DNA of 64,000 nucleotides from assembly GCF_030010375.1 (NCBI RefSeq), contig NZ_JASCRY010000002.1:434001-498000 (forward strand), in the 5' to 3' direction. A program made the position numbers and the translations under genes. The stretch comes from Flavobacterium yafengii (GTDB lineage: Bacteria; Bacteroidota; Bacteroidia; Flavobacteriales; Flavobacteriaceae). A model generated the notes under the pieces. The model was not told the origin of the DNA and ran no database searches. It saw only the letters and a program-made list of their open reading frames with translations. Below are positions 56,631 to 64,000 of the stretch, one piece after another; position 1 is the stretch's first letter, and every line of letters begins with the position of its first letter.

Positions 56631-59090
56631 ATGATCAAGGGATTAGTAATTTGCTTGGCTTTGTCGGCTATTTTGGCTGTAAATGGACAGGCTCAATCAT
56701 TAAAAAATGGAACGGAAAAACAAATTGTAAAAGTTGATTTCGATTTTTCGCAAAGAAGAGTGGAAGAAGTAAACGACACCAATTATAATTCTTGGACGAT
56801 AAGCGAACAAAAACAGGCAGAGAAATCTTTCAATAACCTAACCTTCAAATTGAAAGGAAATTTCAATGCAAAATGGTACAAAGTTGGGATGAATGCGCCG
56901 TTTTACAGCAAGTTGGCGAGTGATGGTTTGGCTACCGCCGAAAATTTGGAATTGGTTATTAGTGGACTAAAAGCAGGACAACACTCGTTGTTGACTTTTC
57001 ACAACACTTTTGATAAAATCGAAGGCAAAACATTCTCGCCGGTAAAAATTTACGTGAATGATAAATTGGCGGAAACTGTTACACCAAGTAATCGTTCCAA
57101 TTCCAAAATAGAAACCGCGACGGCCTATATTTTGTTTAACGCTGAAGCAAACAAGGACGTGGTGATTCGTTTTGAATTGGATGCAAAATCAACTGATTTG
57201 ATCCAACAAATGGTAATCAACGGATTTGAAATTGACACTCCAAATTTGAAAAAACAGTCGCATACGCCAAAACCTGGAAATGCCGATGAACACGTGGTGA
57301 TTGATGAAAATTTGATATTGAATTGGGAATCTGCCAAAGATGCGGTAGCGCATCAAATTTATTATGGAACCGATAAAAATGCGGTTTCAAATGCCACCGA
57401 AAAATCTCCTGAATTTAAAGGAAAATTAACCTCGAACAAATTTGAACTTGGAAAATTGTATAGCGGAACAACCTATTACTGGCGTGTGGATGAATTGGAT
57501 GCCAAAGGAAATGCAACATTGGGAACAGTTTGGTCTTTCAGGCCAGCGCAATTAGCTTTTCCGGGAGCTGAAGGTTACGGTCGTTTTGCCGTTGGTGGAA
57601 GAGGCGGAAAAGTGGTCGAAGTGACCAATTTGAATGACAACGGACCAGGCAGTTTGAGAGATGCGGTAGATCAGCCTATAGGTCCAAGAACTATCGTTTT
57701 CAATGTATCGGGAAACATAAAATTGGCTTCAAGATTAGTGGTGAATCAACCTTATATAACAATTGCTGGGCAAACCGCTCCGGGCGAAGGAATCACTATC
57801 AGCAGAGCACCTGTTGGACTGACAGGAAATGATGGAGTAATCCGATTTTTGAAAGTTCGAATTGGCGGCGGAACCACTTACGATGGAATGGGACTTACGG
57901 GTGCCAATCATAGTATTATTGACCACTGTTCTATCAGTTGGACGATTGATGAATCTTTTAGTTCTAGAGGATCGCACAATATTACTCTTCAACGCACTTT
58001 GATTTCAGAAGCCTTGAATATTGCGGGTCACGATAAATATCCGGTAGGAAAAATGCACGGATATGCCGCTACTATTGGTGGTGATGTGGGTAGTTTTCAC
58101 CATAATTTATTGGCACACAATGAAGGCAGGAACTGGAGTATCGGTGGAGGATTGAATGGAGACGGATATTATACTGGAAGATTAGATATACGAAATAATG
58201 TGGTGTACAATTGGGGACACCGAACTACTGATGGTGGTGCGAACGAAGTGAATTTTGTAAATAATTTTTATAAACCGGGAGTTTCAACTAAAATATTTGT
58301 TGCTTTGAATGCTCAAATTGAAGGTGTTGGAAAAGGAAAACAGCAATATTATTTTGATGGAAACGTGATGCCGGGTTATTTTAATGAAAAGAATCAAGAT
58401 AAAGGAAGAAAGTTTACACTATCCAATAAAGCGATTGTGGATTATCCGGTGTTTTTGCCAAAACCATTTTTCGAATCGTTTGTAAACACTCAAAGTGCAG
58501 AAGCAGCTTACAAAGATGTGCTTTCAGATGTTGGTGCAAATCAGCCTTTTTTCGACAAACACGATGTTCGAATTATTGATGAAACTTTAAAGGGAACTTT
58601 TACTTATAAAGGGAGTAAAAGTGGTTTGGGAGGAATGATTGACAATGAAGCAGATGCTGGTGGATGGCCAAATTTTGCAAATGAAAAACGTCTAACAGAT
58701 TGGGATACAGACCACGACGGATTGCCAAACTGGTGGGAAGAAGCAAAAGGTTCGAATGTAAATTCGGCTGCAAATAATTTTTCGGAAGCTAATGCGGATA
58801 AAGACAAAGACGGTTTTACCCAGTTGGACGACTATTTAGATTGGATGGCAAAACCGCACTTTTTCATCAATTCAGGAGAAAAATTGGCGTTGGATGCCAA
58901 AGATTATTTCAAAGGATATGAGAAAAAACCAGTATATACTTTCTCTGATGTTGTCAATGGAAAAGTTGCTGCAAAAGGTTCAAAGATTGAATTTACGCCT
59001 GCCCAAAAAGGATTGGCCTCTTTTAAAATTACAGTAACGGACAAGGACGGAGATTCTATGAGTCGCATTATAAACGTGTTTGTGAAATAA
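56631..59090 (+). CDS. Multidomain PL1 pectate lyase
   Basis: 819-residue exported lyase. Order: signal peptide (1-22); beta-sandwich, CBM-like (about 30-205); fibronectin type III-like (about 215-303, WxxAxDAVAHQIYYGTDKNA type); PL1 beta-helix (about 308-600), beginning AFPGAEGYGRFAVGGRGGKV and including SIIDHCSISWTIDESFSSRG; two calcium-binding loops, DTDHDG (692-697) and DKDKDG (723-728), around NWWEEAKGS; and a C-terminal Ig-like domain (about 740-819). It cleaves homogalacturonan by beta-elimination. There is no type IX sorting domain at the C-terminus that I can recognise. Confidence 0.88.
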   Translation: MIKGLVICLALSAILAVNGQAQSLKNGTEKQIVKVDFDFSQRRVEEVNDTNYNSWTISEQKQAEKSFNNLTFKLKGNFNAKWYKVGMNAPFYSKLASDGLATAENLELVISGLKAGQHSLLTFHNTFDKIEGKTFSPVKIYVNDKLAETVTPSNRSNSKIETATAYILFNAEANKDVVIRFELDAKSTDLIQQMVINGFEIDTPNLKKQSHTPKPGNADEHVVIDENLILNWESAKDAVAHQIYYGTDKNAVSNATEKSPEFKGKLTSNKFELGKLYSGTTYYWRVDELDAKGNATLGTVWSFRPAQLAFPGAEGYGRFAVGGRGGKVVEVTNLNDNGPGSLRDAVDQPIGPRTIVFNVSGNIKLASRLVVNQPYITIAGQTAPGEGITISRAPVGLTGNDGVIRFLKVRIGGGTTYDGMGLTGANHSIIDHCSISWTIDESFSSRGSHNITLQRTLISEALNIAGHDKYPVGKMHGYAATIGGDVGSFHHNLLAHNEGRNWSIGGGLNGDGYYTGRLDIRNNVVYNWGHRTTDGGANEVNFVNNFYKPGVSTKIFVALNAQIEGVGKGKQQYYFDGNVMPGYFNEKNQDKGRKFTLSNKAIVDYPVFLPKPFFESFVNTQSAEAAYKDVLSDVGANQPFFDKHDVRIIDETLKGTFTYKGSKSGLGGMIDNEADAGGWPNFANEKRLTDWDTDHDGLPNWWEEAKGSNVNSAANNFSEANADKDKDGFTQLDDYLDWMAKPHFFINSGEKLALDAKDYFKGYEKKPVYTFSDVVNGKVAAKGSKIEFTPAQKGLASFKITVTDKDGDSMSRIINVFVK

Positions 59091-59099
59091 AACTTTACT

Positions 59100-59151
59100 G
59101 CAAATTCGCAAATTACATACATTGAACCCGTTTGATAATTTGCGAATTTGC
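59100..59151. repeat. 16-bp perfect inverted repeat after the pectate lyase
   Basis: GCAAATTCGCAAATTA (59100-59115) and TAATTTGCGAATTTGC (59136-59151) are perfect inverted copies with a 20-bp loop. Located between the PL1 and GH127 genes. Confidence 0.75.
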
Positions 59152-59206
59152 GGTTGAATTTCACTTTTTTAATCTTTGGCAAAATATTTAAAATAAAATT
59201 ATAAAA

Positions 59207-61231
59207 ATGAAAAAGCACATAATTCTATTATCCACCATACTCTTTTCCACTGCTTTTGTTTCTGCACAAGACAAGGGTTTAGTAGCTAACTCCAACAGCC
59301 CTTATTCCAAATTGCAAAGCGTGAATTTACAGGATGTACAATGGACAAATGGTTTTTGGAAAGAACAATTTGATGTGGAAACCAAAAATACTTTGCCTTA
59401 TATGTGGGATTTGTATCATAACGACACGATTTCACACGCTTACAAAAATTTTGAAATTGCAGCTGGTGAAAGTAAAGGAACCTTCAAAGGGCCTTCCTTT
59501 CACGACGGTGATTTTTACAAGATTTTTGAAGGAATGGCGGCCACTTATGCCGTAACCAAAGACAAGAAATTGGATGCCAAAATGGACAAAGCCATTACGC
59601 TTTTCGCGAAAGCACAACGCAAAGACGGATATTTGCATACTCCTGTTTTAATCGATGAACGTTGGGGGACTTTAGGTCCTGAAGAAGTAAAAAAACAATT
59701 GGGTTTCGAGAAATACAATATGGGACATTTGATGACTGCCGCTTGCGTACATTATCGTGCCACTGGGAAAACCAATTTCTTGAATGTTGCCAAAGGCGTC
59801 GCCGACTATTTATATGATTTCTATAAAAAAGCCTCACCAGATCTGGCTCGTAATGCCATTTGTCCTTCGCATTATATGGGAATTGTCGAAATGTATCGCA
59901 CAACCAAAAAACCAAAATATCTGGAATTGGCCAACAATCTAATTGATATTAGAGGAACGACCAATGATGGAACCGATGATAATCAGGACAGAATTCCGTT
60001 TAGGCAACAGACCACTGCAATGGGTCACGCGGTAAGAGCCAATTATTTGTATGCCGGTGTGGCCGATTTGTATGCCGAAACCGGAGAGAAAAAATTATTG
60101 GATAATCTGGAATCCATTTGGGATGACGTGACGTATCGAAAAATGTACATTACTGGTGCTTGTGGTTCTTTGTATGACGGAGTTTCTCCAGACGGTACTT
60201 CTTATGATCCAACGGTGGTACAAAAAATTCATCAAGCTTACGGAAGACCTTTTCAATTGCCAAATGCCACGGCTCATACCGAAACTTGTGCCAATATTGG
60301 AAATGTTTTGTGGAATTGGAGAATGCTTCAAATCACGGCCGATGCCAAATATGCCGATATTGTAGAATTAGCATTGTATAATAGCGTGTTGTCGGGAATC
60401 AGTTTGGAAGGAAAAGAATTTTTCTATAACAATCCGTTGAATGTTTCCAAGGATTTACCATTCAAACAAAGATGGAGCAAAGAACGCGAAGGTTATATTG
60501 CTTTGTCGAATTGCTGTGCGCCAAACGTGACAAGAACTATTGCCGAGATCAGCAATTACGCCTATAATCTTTCGAAAGAAGGCGTGTATGTGAATTTATA
60601 TGGCAGCAATCATTTGAATACCGTTCTGTTAAACAGCGAAAAATTAGAAGTGGAACAACAAACCAACTATCCTTGGGATGGAAAAATTGTCTTGAAAATC
60701 ATAAAAGCGCCAAAAGACGCACAAGCTTTTTTCTTGAGAATTCCCGGGTGGAGCCAAGGAACTACAATTTCAATTAATGGTAAAAATATCAATGATGCTA
60801 TTGTTTCAGGTTCGTACCAAAAAATAGCACAAAAATGGAAAAAAGGAGATGTCATCGAAATGAATATCCCAATGCCTGTTGAATTGATGCAAGCCAATCC
60901 GTTAGTAGAAGAGATCAAGAATCAAGTTGCGGTAAAAAGAGGGCCGATTGTTTATTGCTTGGAATCGGATCAACTTCCTGCTAATACCAGGGTAAATGAT
61001 GTTCTTTTGAATGTAAATTCAAAATTCACCACTGATTTTATTAAAATTGACAATCGAAATTTACTTAGTATTAATGCCAGTTCATCAGTTACTCAAGAGA
61101 ATTCTTGGGATAAGAAGTTATACAAACCTATTCCTAAAAATGAAGGTAAAATCTATTCTATAAAATTAATTCCTTATTTTGCGTGGGGAAATAATGGCAA
61201 AGGCGAAATGTCTGTATGGTTGTCGCATTAA
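59207..61231 (+). CDS. GH127 beta-L-arabinofuranosidase-like enzyme
   Basis: 674-residue exported (alpha/alpha)6-barrel protein (DUF1680/GH127). The zinc-cysteine active site is present: E359 and C361 in AHTETCANIGN and C436-C437 in LSNCCAPNVTR, the second pair containing the family's cysteine nucleophile. The central KMYITGACGSLYDGVSPDG and EFFYNNPL segments are typical. Family members remove beta-L-arabinofuranose, and a Bacteroides relative acts on aceric acid of rhamnogalacturonan II. It is the last gene of the second pectinase block and is followed by a 735-bp gap. Confidence 0.88.
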   Translation: MKKHIILLSTILFSTAFVSAQDKGLVANSNSPYSKLQSVNLQDVQWTNGFWKEQFDVETKNTLPYMWDLYHNDTISHAYKNFEIAAGESKGTFKGPSFHDGDFYKIFEGMAATYAVTKDKKLDAKMDKAITLFAKAQRKDGYLHTPVLIDERWGTLGPEEVKKQLGFEKYNMGHLMTAACVHYRATGKTNFLNVAKGVADYLYDFYKKASPDLARNAICPSHYMGIVEMYRTTKKPKYLELANNLIDIRGTTNDGTDDNQDRIPFRQQTTAMGHAVRANYLYAGVADLYAETGEKKLLDNLESIWDDVTYRKMYITGACGSLYDGVSPDGTSYDPTVVQKIHQAYGRPFQLPNATAHTETCANIGNVLWNWRMLQITADAKYADIVELALYNSVLSGISLEGKEFFYNNPLNVSKDLPFKQRWSKEREGYIALSNCCAPNVTRTIAEISNYAYNLSKEGVYVNLYGSNHLNTVLLNSEKLEVEQQTNYPWDGKIVLKIIKAPKDAQAFFLRIPGWSQGTTISINGKNINDAIVSGSYQKIAQKWKKGDVIEMNIPMPVELMQANPLVEEIKNQVAVKRGPIVYCLESDQLPANTRVNDVLLNVNSKFTTDFIKIDNRNLLSINASSSVTQENSWDKKLYKPIPKNEGKIYSIKLIPYFAWGNNGKGEMSVWLSH

Positions 61232-61321
61232 CCTAAGTCTGATTGCTATTTATTAAAGTAGGTAGATTTTAAAGTATTAAAATTTTCTGTCTTATAGAAT
61301 AATTTCGAAATAAAAAATAAT

Positions 61322-61346
61322 CAAGTTATTGGAAAATAATAACTTG
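61322..61346. repeat. Inverted repeat downstream of GH127
   Basis: CAAGTTATT (61322-61330) pairs with AATAACTTG (61338-61346), loop 7 nt. No T-run follows, so its terminator function is uncertain. Confidence 0.4.
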
Positions 61347-61372
61347 TAACTACTGTAAAGTTTCTTTCAACA

Positions 61373-61610
61373 ATGGCTAAAAGTGAAATTATTACCATTA
61401 CAATATGGTTTCACTTGAGTAATTTTAGGTTCTTAGGGCATTTAATTTTTTCTATGTCAAAAGATGATTTTAGAAGAATGATTCCTTACATAGACTCACC
61501 TACCTTACATATAAACCCGCAATTTCATTGGCCTTGAGGAAGTGCTACTCTGCAAAGTTTTCGTTGTGGGTACGAAGCCTATTCTTAATGGTTCGAAAGA
61601 ACAAGATTAA
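61373..61610 (+). pseudogene. Possible small ORF or frameshifted remnant
   Basis: An ATG at 61373 opens 54 codons to a TGA at 61535-61537 (including FSMSKDDFRRMIPYIDSPTL); the next frame continues from 61536 to a TAA at 61608-61610 (EEVLLCKVFVVGTKPILNGS). Together they could be one gene broken by a frameshift. I do not recognise a family. Confidence 0.18.
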
Positions 61611-61747
61611 TATTCCGAAATCTGATAGTTAATAATACCTGTATACTAATTGTTTTATTAAATTAAATTAAATTTATTAATATATTTTTTATTAAAATGA
61701 TTTATTTATTGCTTTTTTATTTTGATAAAAGTATTAAATAGGGCTAT

Positions 61748-61769
61748 GTGCAGGATAGTGCAGGATAGT
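61748..61769 (+). promoter_or_regulatory. Perfect tandem direct repeat before susC, candidate activator site
   Basis: GTGCAGGATA occurs twice in direct succession (61748-61757 and 61758-61767), giving AGGATAGT at 61752-61759 and 61762-61769. It ends 18 bp before the -7 box, in the place of a -33 element that is otherwise absent, as expected for activator-dependent expression. Confidence 0.6.
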
Positions 61770-61787
61770 TTCATTCGAGTAAGATAT

Positions 61788-61795
61788 TATATTTG
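61788..61795 (+). promoter_or_regulatory. susC -7 promoter box
   Basis: TATATTTG is a perfect TAnnTTTG box. No TTG lies 19-21 bp upstream. Confidence 0.55.
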
Positions 61796-61966
61796 AAATC
61801 GATAAAAATATTGTACTTTTTTTGTGTGTTTAATTATTTTAAGCATATATTTTTTCAATAAATTTTTTTTTACAAAATTTAATGTAATTTTAGCATGTGT
61901 AAAAAATACAATTATTTATCAATAACCAACTAACTAATTATAAACTAAAGAAAAAAAAAAACACTT

Positions 61967-64000
61967 ATGAAACAAACAATCGCAAAGAGATGTGGTTTAT
62001 TTTTGTTTGCACTAATGAGTTTTTCGAGCTTTGCGCAAAAAACAAACGAAGACAAAATTGTAACTGGTTACGTAATCGATTACGCGGGTGAAGCAATTCC
62101 AGGTGTAAATGTAAATGTAAAAGGGACAAAAAAGGGAGCGGTTACGGACTCTAAAGGGCACTATGTTGTAACTGTAAAAAAAGGAGAGATTCTTACATTT
62201 GCTTATATAGGAATGGACAGGGCAGAAAAAACTGTTGGTAACGAAGCTGTTATTAATGTTACAATGAAAGAAGATACATCTGAATTGGAACAAGTAGTGG
62301 TGGTTGGTTACGGAAAACAGAAAAAGGCGCATTTAACAGGAGCTGTTGCGACCTTAAAAATGAGCGAAATTGAGGATCTGCCAACTGGAGATTTGGGAAC
62401 GGCTTTGGCAGGACGAGTTATTGGTGTTGGTGTTTCAGGTGGCTCTGCAAGACCAGGGAATAAATCGACTTTGAGAATACGTAATCCGATGACATTTTCA
62501 AAAGATGGTGGAAATGACCAACCTTTATATGTTATAGATGGAGTTTTGCAACTTGATCCTCAAGGGAAAAGTGATAGTACTTTGTTTGATAACTTAGATG
62601 CTTCTGAAGTAGAAAGTATTTCGTTCCTTAAAGATGGTTCGGCTGCTGTTTATGGATCTAGAGCTAGTCAAGGTGTGGTTTTGATAACTACTAAAAGAGG
62701 TAAAAAAGGACCTACTAAATTTACTTATAGTGGTACTTATGGTGAAAACGACTCTACTTATCGTACAAAAATGATGAATGCCAATGATTTTGGACGATAC
62801 ATTAATACAATGAATGGACCTAATGGAGCTGGACTTTTGGTTAATACGGATGCGACTAAATTCTTTTCTGATGATGAACTTGCGTACTTTAAAACGGTAA
62901 ATTATAATGCTTTAGATCAAGAATGGTCTCCATCATATGTAATGCGTCATAATGTTAATGCTAGTGGAGGTACAGATAAGGCTACTTATTTTGCGGGAGC
63001 CTCTTATTATAAACAAAATGGTAATTTAGGGACTTTAGATTATAATAAATGGACTTATAGAGCGGGTGTTGATGTCAATTTATCTAGTAATTTGAAGGCA
63101 GGTATCCAGATTTCTGGTTTCAATTCAGATCAGACAAAAACGTTTAATAAGATAGGAGCAGAAAACGAAGAAAATGATTATATCACTTTGTTAACTGATT
63201 TACCTTATATTCCTCAATACATCAATGGAAATCCAGTGGAGCCTTTAGGAAATAATGATGCTACAACTAGATATCACTATCAGGAAATTCAACGTTTGAA
63301 TAACTTAGCTACTACCAAGGCGAGTACGATGACACTTAATATGTATGCTGAATATGCTGTTCCTTTTATTAAAGGGATGAGTGTTAAAGGGGCATATGCT
63401 CGTAATATGGGTAATGGTAGAGGAACACAAGTAGGTACTGGTTATACTTTGTATCAATATACGGGAACAGGAACGAATGGCCATATTTTTGATGACAATG
63501 CTACCTTGAAAAGTAGTAAATACTACACAAATGGAGATCGTTTGTATTTTGCTAACTCTAATTCTTTGTCAGTACAATATAGTTTAAACGCTTCTTATGC
63601 TCGTGATTTTGGGAAGCATAGTATTAGTGGTTTAGTAGCTATCGAAAGATCAGAGTCAGAGGGTACTAAGGAAGTTGTTTTTAAAGCGGGTCCAATACCT
63701 GCTACAAATGGTCAATTTGGGTCTGCTTTTGGTGCAGTAGATGGTAGCACGGAGAGAAACGAATCAGGGTCATTAGGATATATAGGAAGATTAAATTATG
63801 TGTATGGAGATAAATATTTGGCTGAAGTTCTTTTCAGATCGGATGCTTCAACCAAATTTGCTCCTGGAAATTATTGGGGTAACTTCTTTAATCTGTCTGT
63901 GGGATGGATTATATCTAAAGAAGATTTTTTCAAATCTAAAGCTATAGATTTCCTAAAGGTTAGATATTCTATTGGAAAGGTTGGAAAAGACGATACTAAA
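61967..64000 (+). CDS. SusC/RagA-type TonB-dependent outer-membrane receptor, N-terminal part
   Basis: Open from the ATG at 61967 to the window edge (678 codons, stop not reached). Signal peptide ends near SFSSFA-QKTN. Residues about 31-105 form the carboxypeptidase-regulatory-like domain (GYVIDYAGEAIPGVNVNVKG, FAYIGM), followed by ELEQVVVVGYGKQKKAHLTG and the plug domain with VIDGVLQLD, VESISFLKDGSAAVYGSRAS and GVVLITTKRGKKG, all SusC hallmarks; the rest is the start of the barrel. It imports oligosaccharides across the outer membrane, usually with a SusD lipoprotein encoded just downstream, beyond this window. Substrate presumably a pectic oligosaccharide, from context. Confidence 0.93.
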   Translation, partial: MKQTIAKRCGLFLFALMSFSSFAQKTNEDKIVTGYVIDYAGEAIPGVNVNVKGTKKGAVTDSKGHYVVTVKKGEILTFAYIGMDRAEKTVGNEAVINVTMKEDTSELEQVVVVGYGKQKKAHLTGAVATLKMSEIEDLPTGDLGTALAGRVIGVGVSGGSARPGNKSTLRIRNPMTFSKDGGNDQPLYVIDGVLQLDPQGKSDSTLFDNLDASEVESISFLKDGSAAVYGSRASQGVVLITTKRGKKGPTKFTYSGTYGENDSTYRTKMMNANDFGRYINTMNGPNGAGLLVNTDATKFFSDDELAYFKTVNYNALDQEWSPSYVMRHNVNASGGTDKATYFAGASYYKQNGNLGTLDYNKWTYRAGVDVNLSSNLKAGIQISGFNSDQTKTFNKIGAENEENDYITLLTDLPYIPQYINGNPVEPLGNNDATTRYHYQEIQRLNNLATTKASTMTLNMYAEYAVPFIKGMSVKGAYARNMGNGRGTQVGTGYTLYQYTGTGTNGHIFDDNATLKSSKYYTNGDRLYFANSNSLSVQYSLNASYARDFGKHSISGLVAIERSESEGTKEVVFKAGPIPATNGQFGSAFGAVDGSTERNESGSLGYIGRLNYVYGDKYLAEVLFRSDASTKFAPGNYWGNFFNLSVGWIISKEDFFKSKAIDFLKVRYSIGKVGKDDTK
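62071..62084. promoter_or_regulatory. LacI-type palindrome inside the susC coding region
   Basis: CGTAATCGATTACG is a perfect 14-bp palindrome containing the full GTAATCGATTAC motif found at kduI, 105 bp after the susC ATG. It encodes VIDY of the receptor. A roadblock operator is possible, but chance from codon use is a real alternative. Confidence 0.25.

Larger units (their letters stand above)
61232..61966. other. Long intergenic region before susC
   Basis: 735 bp. From left to right: a 9-bp inverted repeat CAAGTTATT/AATAACTTG (61322-61346) that may end the upstream transcript, a short possible broken ORF (61373-61610), an AT-rich stretch, a perfect 10-bp-period direct repeat (61748-61769), a -7 box (61788-61795) and a leader of about 165 nt to the susC start. 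Confidence 0.6.

Noticed and set aside
61232..61966. A tRNA or other structured RNA in the susC upstream gap
   Set aside because: No cloverleaf, CCA end or known riboswitch pattern could be found by eye.

Overview
The window looks like a carbohydrate-utilisation island of a Flavobacterium-like member of the Bacteroidota. The evidence is low GC, -7 boxes of the form TAnnTTTG preceded by TTG about 19-20 bp upstream, a SusC-type TonB-dependent receptor, Nudix-type regulators like AraR of Bacteroides, and many periplasmic or lipoprotein glycan-degrading enzymes. No RNA gene, insertion sequence, CRISPR array or phage gene was seen.

Layout. 1-4403 (minus): araB-araD-araA followed by a truncated galM, converting L-arabinose to xylulose 5-phosphate. 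5024-8612 (plus): two paralogous Nudix/winged-helix regulators flanking a sodium:solute symporter. 8780-9811: a GntR-type regulator with a sugar-binding domain, preceded by a 44-bp palindrome. 10432-19191: rhaT, rhaEW, rhaI, rhaB and lutABC, which import L-rhamnose, convert it to dihydroxyacetone phosphate plus lactaldehyde, oxidise lactaldehyde to lactate and then lactate to pyruvate. 19303-27423: kduI, kduD, uxaC, kdgK, kdgA, uxaB and uxaA, a complete route from D-galacturonate and unsaturated uronates to pyruvate plus glyceraldehyde 3-phosphate. 27489-28514 (minus): a LacI-type regulator.

28852-34929: the first extracytoplasmic pectinase block, with a GH28 polygalacturonase, a DUF4861 protein, a GH105 unsaturated uronyl hydrolase and a PL10-CE8 pectate lyase/methylesterase fusion. 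35285-61231: a second block in one orientation, with a beta-helix/rhamnose-mutarotase fusion, a Gfo/Idh oxidoreductase, a second SSS symporter, GH78, two beta-propeller hydrolases, GH2, GH106, an SGNH esterase, a DUF5703 protein, a PL1 pectate lyase and GH127. 61967-64000: the start of a SusC receptor, cut by the window edge.

Read together, the genes describe use of pectin: homogalacturonan, the rhamnogalacturonan backbone, and arabinan/galactan side chains. Enzymes outside the cytoplasm release galacturonate, unsaturated uronates, rhamnose, arabinose and galactose, and each of these except galactose has a catabolic branch here. Three candidate regulatory codes can be read from the DNA: a GTAATCGATTAC palindrome for the LacI protein, a TTAAGTGT inverted repeat near the arabinose genes, and a 10-bp-period direct repeat of AGGAYWGT-like units before rhaT, the second pectinase block and susC. 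Several palindromic intergenic repeats typical of this group of genomes lie between genes of the second block, and one contributes to a signal peptide.
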